DNA from: Actinomycetota bacterium
Lineage (GTDB): Bacteria; Actinomycetota; Acidimicrobiia; IMCC26256; JACDBD01
Direction of reading: 5' to 3'
Length of the DNA: 16,096 nucleotides
Assembly (NCBI GenBank): GCA_013695115.1
Contig: JACDBD010000017.1
Location: forward strand, 1-16,096
Part shown: positions 1 through 6,574 of the stretch, in pieces
Numbering within the stretch: position 1 is the stretch's first letter
How the letters are laid out: each line of letters starts with the position of its first letter
The notes under the pieces: generated by a model
Told to the model about the DNA's origin: nothing
What the model saw: only the letters and a program-made list of their open reading frames with translations
The model's database searches: none
Position numbers and translations under genes: made by a program

Positions 1-1
1 C

Positions 2-451
2 GAGCTCGGCGACCGCCCCCCGTGGCAGCTGGTCCCGCAGGCCCAACGCAGCGACCCGGGCGGCACGGTCGATGGGGGCGGCGGCTCGAGGGATGAGGCG
101 ACCCTACAGTCACTCTCCGCGCGCGCCGATCTCAGCGCAGCCCTCCTGGTCTTCGTGCGGTGCTGTTCCGCGAGGCGCCCGGTAGCGCGTCCGACGATCT
201 CCCGATCTTGCGGGGCGGCCCCCGCCCGCACCTCCGTGTCGGTTACGACCGCGCCCCCGGCGCCGTCGTCGACGTCGGACACTTCGCCGCCGACCACGGA
301 CGCGCCGAATCACGCACCGCCGCCCCCGCCCCTCCCGCAGCCCGAGCCGGCACCAGCGACGTCGTCGACGACAGCGCCCGGTACATCGTCGACCAGACGC
401 CCGCTCGCACGATCGCCGAGCGAGCCCGACCAGGCAAAGGTGGCAGGCTGA
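2..451 (+). CDS. Possible 3' end of an unidentified gene with a Thr/Ser/Pro-rich tail (left-truncated, doubtful)
   Basis: A frame with no stop runs from the left edge to TGA at 449-451, ending 9 bases before the next gene. In 2-103 its base composition by codon position looks coding (third position richest in G/C, second poorest). From about 230 to 395 it encodes a tail rich in Thr, Ser, Pro and Ala, with TTAP and PPPPP runs, of the kind found as linkers in secreted actinobacterial proteins; the L,D-transpeptidase in this window has a similar linker. Against it: the middle (about 155-230) has an unconvincing composition with several Cys and Arg. Another frame on the + strand, open from about 97 through 455, looks equally coding by third-position G/C. 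The antisense frame at 1-103 is also open. No domain is recognised. The stretch may instead be non-coding upstream DNA of the protease gene. Low confidence. Confidence 0.25.
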   Translation, partial: ELGDRPPWQLVPQAQRSDPGGTVDGGGGSRDEATLQSLSARADLSAALLVFVRCCSARRPVARPTISRSCGAAPARTSVSVTTAPPAPSSTSDTSPPTTDAPNHAPPPPPLPQPEPAPATSSTTAPGTSSTRRPLARSPSEPDQAKVAG

Positions 452-460
452 CCATCTTCT

Positions 461-1543
461 ATGGACCCGGCTACGGTCGAATCGCCGCCTCCCGACGCGC
501 CCCCGCGCTCGAAACGGCGCGTCTGGAGAGTCATCGGCTCGGTCGTCGCGCTCGTGGTCGGTGTCGTCGCGGTGGGCGGGGCGTTCGTGCGTCTCCCCTA
601 CGTGCTCATCGGGCCCGGGGGTGCGACGCGGGTCGAGCGGGTCGTCGACATCGAGGGCGCTCGCACCTACAACGACGACGGCTCGGTGCTGTTCCTGACC
701 GTCTCGGTGTTGGACTCCCCGAACGCGTACACCGTGCTCGACGGATGGCTCGACGACAACACTGATGTCCTCACCGAAGACGAGTTCTTCGGGGATCGCA
801 CTCCCGAGGAAGCAGACGAGATCAGCCAGATCGCGATGAGCGACTCGCAGGTGATCGCCACCAAAGTGAGCCTGGAGCGCCTCGGCTACACCGTCCCGAT
901 CAAGGAGTACGTGGTGGGGGCGGTGGAGAAGGGAAGCCCGGCCGACGACGAGCTCGAAGTCGGGGACGCGATCACCGCGATCGACGGCGTCTCGGTGGCC
1001 ACGATCCCGGACCTCGGGACGGTCATCCGCCTGCGCGCTCCCGGTGACCCGGCCACGCTCACGTTCACCCGGAAGGGGACGGAGATGACCGCCACGCTCG
1101 CCACCCGGGCGACGCCGGACGGCCCCAACGAGGGGCAGGCCCAGGTCGGGATCTTCTCCGCGCCGGTGTTCGACTTCCCGGTCGAGGTCAAGATCGACAC
1201 CGGCGACGTCGGTGGCCCGTCGGCCGGGCTCGCGTTCACGCTGACGATCCTCGACGAGCTCTCGCCCGGCGACCTCACCGGGGGAAAGAAGGTGGCGGTC
1301 ACCGGCACGATCGAGCTCGACAGCGCGGTCGGCCCGATCGGCGGCGTGGCCCAGAAGGCGGTGGCGGCGCGGCGGGCGGGGGCACGGCTGTTCCTGGTCC
1401 CCGAAGCCGAGGCGGCGGAGGCGCGCCGCCACGCCGGCGGGATGAAGGTCGCCGGTGTCGATGACCTCGACGATGCGCTCATGACCCTGCAACGAGCGGG
1501 GGGCGACCCGCTGCCGGCGTCACCGTCGGTGACCAGCGCCTGA
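461..1543 (+). CDS. Membrane-anchored PDZ-domain Lon-like serine protease (YlbL family, S16)
   Basis: This 360-residue protein has a short cytoplasmic N-terminus with Arg/Lys at 16-23 and one membrane helix at about 24-45. The family-typical PYVLIGPGG segment follows at 46-54. A PDZ-like domain at about 145-215 is marked by GSPADDELEVGDAITAIDG. The Lon-type proteolytic domain covers about 225-340: Ser254 in GGPSAG and Lys299 in GGVAQKA form the expected Ser-Lys dyad, and there is no AAA+ ATPase domain. The length matches actinobacterial YlbL proteins. The protease domain is predicted outside the membrane, where the PDZ domain would recognise substrate tails; the true substrate is unknown. In many actinobacteria this gene lies close to UPF0182, as here two genes downstream. 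The start is the ATG at 461; no strong ribosome binding site is visible, so coupling to an upstream frame ending at 451 is possible. Confidence 0.9.
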   Translation: MDPATVESPPPDAPPRSKRRVWRVIGSVVALVVGVVAVGGAFVRLPYVLIGPGGATRVERVVDIEGARTYNDDGSVLFLTVSVLDSPNAYTVLDGWLDDNTDVLTEDEFFGDRTPEEADEISQIAMSDSQVIATKVSLERLGYTVPIKEYVVGAVEKGSPADDELEVGDAITAIDGVSVATIPDLGTVIRLRAPGDPATLTFTRKGTEMTATLATRATPDGPNEGQAQVGIFSAPVFDFPVEVKIDTGDVGGPSAGLAFTLTILDELSPGDLTGGKKVAVTGTIELDSAVGPIGGVAQKAVAARRAGARLFLVPEAEAAEARRHAGGMKVAGVDDLDDALMTLQRAGGDPLPASPSVTSA

Positions 1544-1567
1544 GGCCGCGTCATACAGTGGGCGCTC

Positions 1568-3481
1568 GTGGCTGACGACGAGGTCGAGTCGGACGACTGG
1601 CCGGACGAGGCGGATGAGCCGAGACCCGAGGACGACTCGGGCGGGCTGTCACCCGAGGACGTCGCCTACCGGTCGTTCAAGGGGGCCAAGCGCGGCATCT
1701 CGGAGAGCGAGGTCCGCGAGTTCCTCCAGGAGGTCGCGGGCGAGCTGGCCGCCGCTGTCGGTCGGGAGCGCGACCTGCTGGCGCAGATCCACCAGCGCGA
1801 GGAGCACATCCACCGGCTCGAGGAGCGCATCGCCCATCCGCCGCCGCCGACCGAGGAGGAGGCCCTCGACTATCTGGGAGAGGAGACGGCCCGCGTACTT
1901 CGCTCGGCTCAGGAGGCGGCCGACGAGATCCGGAGCAAGGCCGGCGCCCGCGCCCGGGCCATCATCGGGCAGGGAGAGAACGACGCCGCCCGGATGCGCG
2001 AGGCGGCGCACACTGCCCTGTCGGAGCGGTCGCGGGAGGCCGAGGTGGCAGCGACCGTCACCTTGCACGAGGCGGAAGGGCGCGCCCAGGCGGTGCTGCG
2101 TCAGGCGGCGCGCGATGCCGAGACGGAGATCGAGGCGGCGCGCCAACGCGGTCGCGAGATGGTCGGTGAGGCCCGGGCCGTGCGCGAACGCATCCTGGCC
2201 GACCTCGGGAAGCGACGCAGCGCGCTGCAAGGCGAGCTCGCGCAGCTGGAGGCGGCGCGGGAGGAGTTGCTCGAGTCGGGCCGGGCGATGCGGCAGCAGC
2301 TCGCCGACGCGGTCCAGGCGCTGACGCCATTCGACGAGCAGAAGCTCGAGGAGCTGCACGAAGCGCTCGAGGAGCTCGCCCCTGATGAGACGGCCGAGCC
2401 CGGGCCCGAGGAATCGGAGGAGGAGGAGGAGGACGAGAAGTCGGTCGCGGCCTGGCCCGCGCTCGAGCTAGTCGAGAAAGCCGAGGACGAGGCGCCGGCC
2501 GACGAGGCTGCCGAGGAAGAAGAAGAGGAAGAAGCACAACAAGGGCCCGAGCCCGACGTGCCCGACTTCGTCGCGCCGGAACCGGAGGTGCCCGACTTCG
2601 TCGCGCCGGCGGTGGGCGCGGAACCCGAACGCCCGAAGGTGGACGAGTTGTTCGCGCGCATCCGGGCGGGCCGCCAGGAGCCTGTCGGCGAGGCCCGCGT
2701 CGCGCTCGCCCCCGAACCGGCCGAGGAAGAGAAGCCCCCCAAAGCGGACGTGGCGGCTCAGGTGGAACCCGAGCCCGAACCCGAGCCTGAACCCCCGTCC
2801 CCCGTCCCGCTCACCGGCGACACGGGGTTGTTGTCGCGGCGCGACGAGGTGCTGGCGCCGGTCAGGCAGGAGTTGCTCCGCCGGTGCAAGCGCGCCCTCC
2901 AGGACGAGCAGAACGAACTGCTCGACCGGCTCCGGCGCGAGCGGGGCCGGACCAATGCCGAGCAGCTGCTGGCCCCGCTCAGCGCGCAGGTCACCGACTG
3001 GGCCGACGTCCTCGAGCCCGCGGTCGACGAGGCCTACGGCGCCGGTCGCGGCTCGCAAACGGCCGACGAGCAGCACACCGAGTCGGCGCCGCGCCGCCTC
3101 GTGAGCGGGTTGGCCGAGGTCCTGGTCACGCCGCTGCGAGAGCGCCTGGTGTCCACGCTCGGCTCGGCGGAAGGCGACGGAGCGGAGCTCGAAGCCGAGC
3201 TCTCGGCGCGGGTCGGTGCTCGCTACCGGGAATGGCGGGCCCAGGAGCTCGAGTACCGCGTGGGCGACGTGCTCGCGGCGGCGTATGCCCGGGGCGTGTA
3301 CGACGCCGCGCCCGAGGGCTCACAGCTTCGGTGGGTCCCGGCCCAGGTCGGCCAGTGCCCTGACGCCGACGACAACGCGCTCGAACCCACGACGCGCGGT
3401 TCGACCTTCCCGACCGGCCAGCCGCTCCCGCCTGCGCACCCGGGGTGCCGCTGCCTCATCGCCGTCGCCGACACCGACTGA
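1568..3481 (+). CDS. DivIVA-domain coiled-coil protein with a phage MuF/gp7-like C-terminal Cys/His motif
   Basis: The protein has 637 residues from a GTG start 24 bases after the protease gene. After an acidic leader, residues 27-62 resemble the DivIVA N-terminal module (LSPEDVAYRSF, then GISESEVREFLQEV), which in DivIVA binds curved membrane. Residues about 60-270 are a nearly continuous Ala/Glu/Arg/Gln coiled coil. Residues 270-412 are low complexity: poly-Glu runs, a duplicated VPDFVAP at 331-347 and an EPEPEPEPE stretch. From about 425 a predicted helical domain follows, ending in a conserved-looking motif with Cys597, then PPAHPGCRC at 621-629 (His624, Cys627, Cys629). The last part matches my memory of the C-terminal signature of Mu F/SPP1 gp7 minor head proteins, and the four residues could bind a metal. 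No phage genes are nearby, and the flanking genes are cell-envelope genes. A cell-pole or envelope scaffold is the simplest inference; the C-terminal activity is unknown. Confidence 0.82.
   Translation: MADDEVESDDWPDEADEPRPEDDSGGLSPEDVAYRSFKGAKRGISESEVREFLQEVAGELAAAVGRERDLLAQIHQREEHIHRLEERIAHPPPPTEEEALDYLGEETARVLRSAQEAADEIRSKAGARARAIIGQGENDAARMREAAHTALSERSREAEVAATVTLHEAEGRAQAVLRQAARDAETEIEAARQRGREMVGEARAVRERILADLGKRRSALQGELAQLEAAREELLESGRAMRQQLADAVQALTPFDEQKLEELHEALEELAPDETAEPGPEESEEEEEDEKSVAAWPALELVEKAEDEAPADEAAEEEEEEEAQQGPEPDVPDFVAPEPEVPDFVAPAVGAEPERPKVDELFARIRAGRQEPVGEARVALAPEPAEEEKPPKADVAAQVEPEPEPEPEPPSPVPLTGDTGLLSRRDEVLAPVRQELLRRCKRALQDEQNELLDRLRRERGRTNAEQLLAPLSAQVTDWADVLEPAVDEAYGAGRGSQTADEQHTESAPRRLVSGLAEVLVTPLRERLVSTLGSAEGDGAELEAELSARVGARYREWRAQELEYRVGDVLAAAYARGVYDAAPEGSQLRWVPAQVGQCPDADDNALEPTTRGSTFPTGQPLPPAHPGCRCLIAVADTD
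2558..2609 (+). repeat. Tandem in-frame repeat encoding VPDFVAP twice
   Basis: An exact 22-base unit occurs at 2558-2579 and again at 2588-2609, giving a 30-base period, so the reading frame is kept. It encodes VPDFVAP at residues 331-337 and 341-347 of the DivIVA-like protein, within its acidic, Pro-rich disordered region. The near-identity at DNA level suggests a recent local duplication. The repeated short hydrophobic motif in a disordered acidic stretch could be a binding motif for a partner protein, but that is only inference. Confidence 0.75.
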
Positions 3482-3564
3482 CGGCATGAACCACTCCCGG
3501 CCCCTCTAGGCTCGCCGACGTGCCAGCGCCAGAACTGACACCCGGGCCACCGAGGCCATAAGGC

Positions 3565-6471
3565 ATGCGAGTTCCGACCGTAGAGCCCCGTCGCCGTCCC
3601 CGCTTCCGGGTCCGCGGCTGGCTGATCGGCACCGCGGTGGCGGTGATCGTCCTGCTGTTCAGCCTGCGCGGCCTCGCCGGCTTCTACACCGACTACCTCT
3701 GGTTCGACTCGGTCGGGCAGGGCGACACCTGGCGCACGCTGCTCTCGGCGCGCCTCGTGCCCGCCCTCGGCTTCACGGTCGTCTTCTTCGCCATCATGTT
3801 CTCGAACCTCCTCATCGCGGACCGCCTCGCGCCCAAGTACCGCTCGATGGGGCCCGAGGACGAGCTGGTCGATCGCTACCAGCGGGCGATCTCCGCCTAC
3901 ACCGGTCGCATCCGCATCGGGGTCGCGCTGTTCTTCGCCCTCGTCGCCGGGGTCGGCGTCTCGTCGCAGTGGCGCAACTGGGTGCTGTTCACCAACCGGG
4001 TCGACTTCGGGGTGAAGGACCCGCAGTTCAACAAGGACATCGGCTTCTACGTCTTCCAGCTCCCCTTCCTGCGCTTCGTGGCCGACTGGCTGTTCGCCGG
4101 ACTCGTCATCGTCCTGCTCGTGACCGCGGTCTCGCACTACCTCAACGGCGGCATCCGGTTCCAGAGCCCGTTCCAACGGGTGACGCCCCAGGTCAAGGCG
4201 CACCTCTCCGTGATCCTGGCAACCATGGCGCTGGTCAAGACGGCCCAGTACTACCTCGCCCAGTACGAGCTGAACTTCTCCAGCCGCGGCGTCGTCGAGG
4301 GCGCGAGCTACACCGACGTCGAGGCCCAGCTGCCGGCCCTGAAGACGTTGATGTTCATCTCGGTCGCGGCGGCGGCGCTGTTCATCTGGAACATCTGGCG
4401 GCGAGGTTGGATCCTGCCGATCATCGCGGTCGGCCTCTGGGGCTTCGTGTCCGTCGTCATAGGAACGATCTATCCCGCCGGGGTGCAGCGCTTCAGCGTC
4501 GGCCCCAACGAGTTCCAGAGCGAGGAGCGCTACATCGGTCGCAACATCAACGCCACGCGGACCGCGTTCGACCTCGAGCGGGTCGAGACCCCACCGTTCG
4601 ATTACCAGGAGAGCATCGACGCCACGGTCGCGAACGAGAACCGGCCGACGATCGACAACGCCCGCCTCTGGGACCCCGAGGTGATCCGGGAGACGTACCA
4701 GACGCTCCAGGGCTTCCAGACCTTCTACAAGCTCGACGATGTCGACGTCGATCGCTACGACATCAACGGCCAGACCCGCCAGGTCCTGCTGTCAGCGCGT
4801 GAGATCAACCGCGAGGAGCTGCCCAGCCAGTCGTGGGTGAACCGTCACCTCGTCTACACCCACGGGTACGGGATCGTCGCCTCGCCGACGAACACGGCCG
4901 AGTCGGGCGGCGACCCCGAGTTCCTCGTGAGCGACATCCCGCTCCCGAAGGACGCGCCCATCGACGTGACCCGGCCCGAGCTGTACTTCGGCGAGAACCT
5001 CCCCGGCTACGCCCTCGTCGACGCCAAGCAGGACGAGTTCAACTATCCGCGCGAGGGGAAGGCCGACAAGACCACCCGGTACAACGGTGAGGACGGCGTG
5101 GAGCTCTCGAATTTCGTCCGCCGGGCGGCGTTCGCGCTGCGGTTCGGCGACATCAACCCGCTCATCTCGGGCCAGGTCACCGGGGATACGAAGATCCTCT
5201 ACCAGCGCGACATCGCCGACCGGGTCGACAAGCTCGCCCCCTTCCTCGACTTCGACGCCGACCCGTATCCCGTTGTCATCGACGGCAAGGTCGTGTGGGT
5301 GCTCGACGGCTACACCACCACCAACCGCTACCCGTACTCGGAGTCGTTCAGCGGGCAGGGCGGCCTCGCCCACGACTTCAACTACGTGCGCAACTCGGTC
5401 AAGGCGACGATCGACGCCTACGACGGCACGGTGACGTTGTACGTGATCGACGAGGAGGACCCGCTCATCCGCGCCTACGGCAAGGCGTTCCCCGACCTGT
5501 TCACCGACATCGACGAGATGCCCGAGGAGCTGCGGGCGCACCTGCGCTACCCCGAGGACCTGTTCCGGGTGCAGGCGGACGTGTACGCGAGTTATCACGT
5601 CACCGACGAGCGGCGCTTCTACCAGGGCAACGCCAAGTGGTTGCTCTCGCCCGATCCCGGGTCAGGGTCGGTCAGCGACGCCGAGCTCGGTGTGTCCGGG
5701 GACGGCGCCGCCGAGGAGACCGACGGACCCCAGGACGCGACGTCGACCAGCCTGCGCATGGACCCGTACTACCTGTACATCACGCTGCCGGGGGAGCCCG
5801 AGCCCAGCTTCCTCATCCTCCAACCGTTCGTGCCGGTCTCGAAGGACAACAAGCAGACGCGCCTGGTGTCGTACATGGTCGCCAAGTCCGACCCGGGCAC
5901 GTACGGGGAGATGACCGCGTTCGAGGTGCCCCAGGGCGAATCGGTGCTCGGACCGGTGCAGGTCGACAACGAGATCAACACCACTCCCGCGATCTCGGAG
6001 CGACTCACGCTGCTCAGCCGGGGCGGGTCGTCGGTCATCCAGGGAAGCCTCCAGCTCATCCCGGTCGGCGACTCGATCCTGTACATCCGGCCCTATTACG
6101 TCGAGGGGACGGGCAACTCGAGCTTCCCGCAGTTCCGGTTCGTGGTGGTGTTCGTGCCCGGTCGCGACCCGGTGCTCGCCGACACCGTCGACGAGGGCCT
6201 GAACCAGCTCTTCGGTCTGGTCCCGGCCGAGACACCCACCGACACCGAGCCGACCCCGGATGGCGACGAGCCGGCCGGCGACGACGTACAGGGGCTGCTC
6301 GACCAGGCGGCCGAGCGCTTCCAGGAGGCCCAGGACGCGCTCCAGCAGGGAGACCTGGGGCGGTACCAGGACCTGATCGAGGAGGTGGGCGACCTCATCG
6401 AGCAGGCCCGCACCGCCTCGGGCGGGGGATCGACCACGACCACCGCCCCCGCCGCCGTCCGGCAGGCCTAG
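3565..6471 (+). CDS. UPF0182 family large membrane protein
   Basis: This 968-residue protein is typical in length and layout of UPF0182 (PF03699). Seven membrane helices are visible in the first third: about 18-38, 65-86, 115-135, 167-190, 212-232, 260-278 and 281-303. The family landmark FYTDYLWFDSVGQ follows the first helix. A very large, mostly extracytoplasmic domain covers about 305-880, with segments such as the YIGRNINATR and PYLYITLPGEP-like regions. The C-terminus carries a Thr/Pro/Asp-rich linker (about 893-912), an amphipathic Gln/Glu helix and a final Thr-rich tail ending at TAG 6469-6471. Biochemical function is unknown for the family, so none is given here. ATG 3565 is chosen because AAGG lies just upstream and the first membrane helix follows at the expected place. 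It lies 83 bases after the DivIVA-like gene and may share its transcript. The YlbL/UPF0182 pairing is a known actinobacterial association. Confidence 0.95.
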   Translation: MRVPTVEPRRRPRFRVRGWLIGTAVAVIVLLFSLRGLAGFYTDYLWFDSVGQGDTWRTLLSARLVPALGFTVVFFAIMFSNLLIADRLAPKYRSMGPEDELVDRYQRAISAYTGRIRIGVALFFALVAGVGVSSQWRNWVLFTNRVDFGVKDPQFNKDIGFYVFQLPFLRFVADWLFAGLVIVLLVTAVSHYLNGGIRFQSPFQRVTPQVKAHLSVILATMALVKTAQYYLAQYELNFSSRGVVEGASYTDVEAQLPALKTLMFISVAAAALFIWNIWRRGWILPIIAVGLWGFVSVVIGTIYPAGVQRFSVGPNEFQSEERYIGRNINATRTAFDLERVETPPFDYQESIDATVANENRPTIDNARLWDPEVIRETYQTLQGFQTFYKLDDVDVDRYDINGQTRQVLLSAREINREELPSQSWVNRHLVYTHGYGIVASPTNTAESGGDPEFLVSDIPLPKDAPIDVTRPELYFGENLPGYALVDAKQDEFNYPREGKADKTTRYNGEDGVELSNFVRRAAFALRFGDINPLISGQVTGDTKILYQRDIADRVDKLAPFLDFDADPYPVVIDGKVVWVLDGYTTTNRYPYSESFSGQGGLAHDFNYVRNSVKATIDAYDGTVTLYVIDEEDPLIRAYGKAFPDLFTDIDEMPEELRAHLRYPEDLFRVQADVYASYHVTDERRFYQGNAKWLLSPDPGSGSVSDAELGVSGDGAAEETDGPQDATSTSLRMDPYYLYITLPGEPEPSFLILQPFVPVSKDNKQTRLVSYMVAKSDPGTYGEMTAFEVPQGESVLGPVQVDNEINTTPAISERLTLLSRGGSSVIQGSLQLIPVGDSILYIRPYYVEGTGNSSFPQFRFVVVFVPGRDPVLADTVDEGLNQLFGLVPAETPTDTEPTPDGDEPAGDDVQGLLDQAAERFQEAQDALQQGDLGRYQDLIEEVGDLIEQARTASGGGSTTTTAPAAVRQA

Positions 6472-6490
6472 CAACCCCGAACCCCCGGGA

Positions 6491-6519
6491 TTGTTGGTGG
6501 GGTACGGAATTGTTACTAT
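6491..6519 (+). promoter_or_regulatory. Predicted promoter of the suf operon
   Basis: In the 103-base gap before sufB, TTGTTG at 6491-6496 (-35-like) is followed after exactly 17 bases by TACTAT at 6514-6519 (-10-like). This is a local drop in G/C in an otherwise very GC-rich window, which supports a genuine promoter. The -10 box overlaps a short inverted repeat, ACTA-N6-TAGT at 6515-6528, which could be part of a repressor site, although four-base arms are weak evidence. Transcription would start near 6526, leaving a leader of about 49 bases before sufB. Confidence 0.55.
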
Positions 6520-6563
6520 GGGCGTAGTGGAAATCCCCGGCGGCACCCCCATCCCGCCTGGGT

Positions 6564-6569
6564 AGAGGG
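6564..6569 (+). promoter_or_regulatory. Ribosome binding site of sufB
   Basis: AGAGGG at 6564-6569 lies five bases before the ATG at 6575. It supports this start, which also gives the normal SufB N-terminus. Confidence 0.5.
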
Positions 6570-6574
6570 TTCTC

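Noticed and set aside
110..1492. A 460-codon antisense open frame across the YlbL protease gene.
   Set aside because: The product is an Arg/Gly/Asp-rich low-complexity string with no domain; it is the GC-driven mirror of a well-supported protease gene.
2401..2545. GAG/GAA-rich purine tract as a possible simple-sequence expansion or regulatory element.
   Set aside because: It encodes the poly-Glu acidic part of a coiled-coil protein; codons are mixed, so no pure repeat suggests instability.
3223..4203. An antisense open frame of 326 codons across the end of the DivIVA-like gene and start of UPF0182.
   Set aside because: It crosses two supported genes, is rich in Glu/Asp/His/Arg with no family, and has no start signal.
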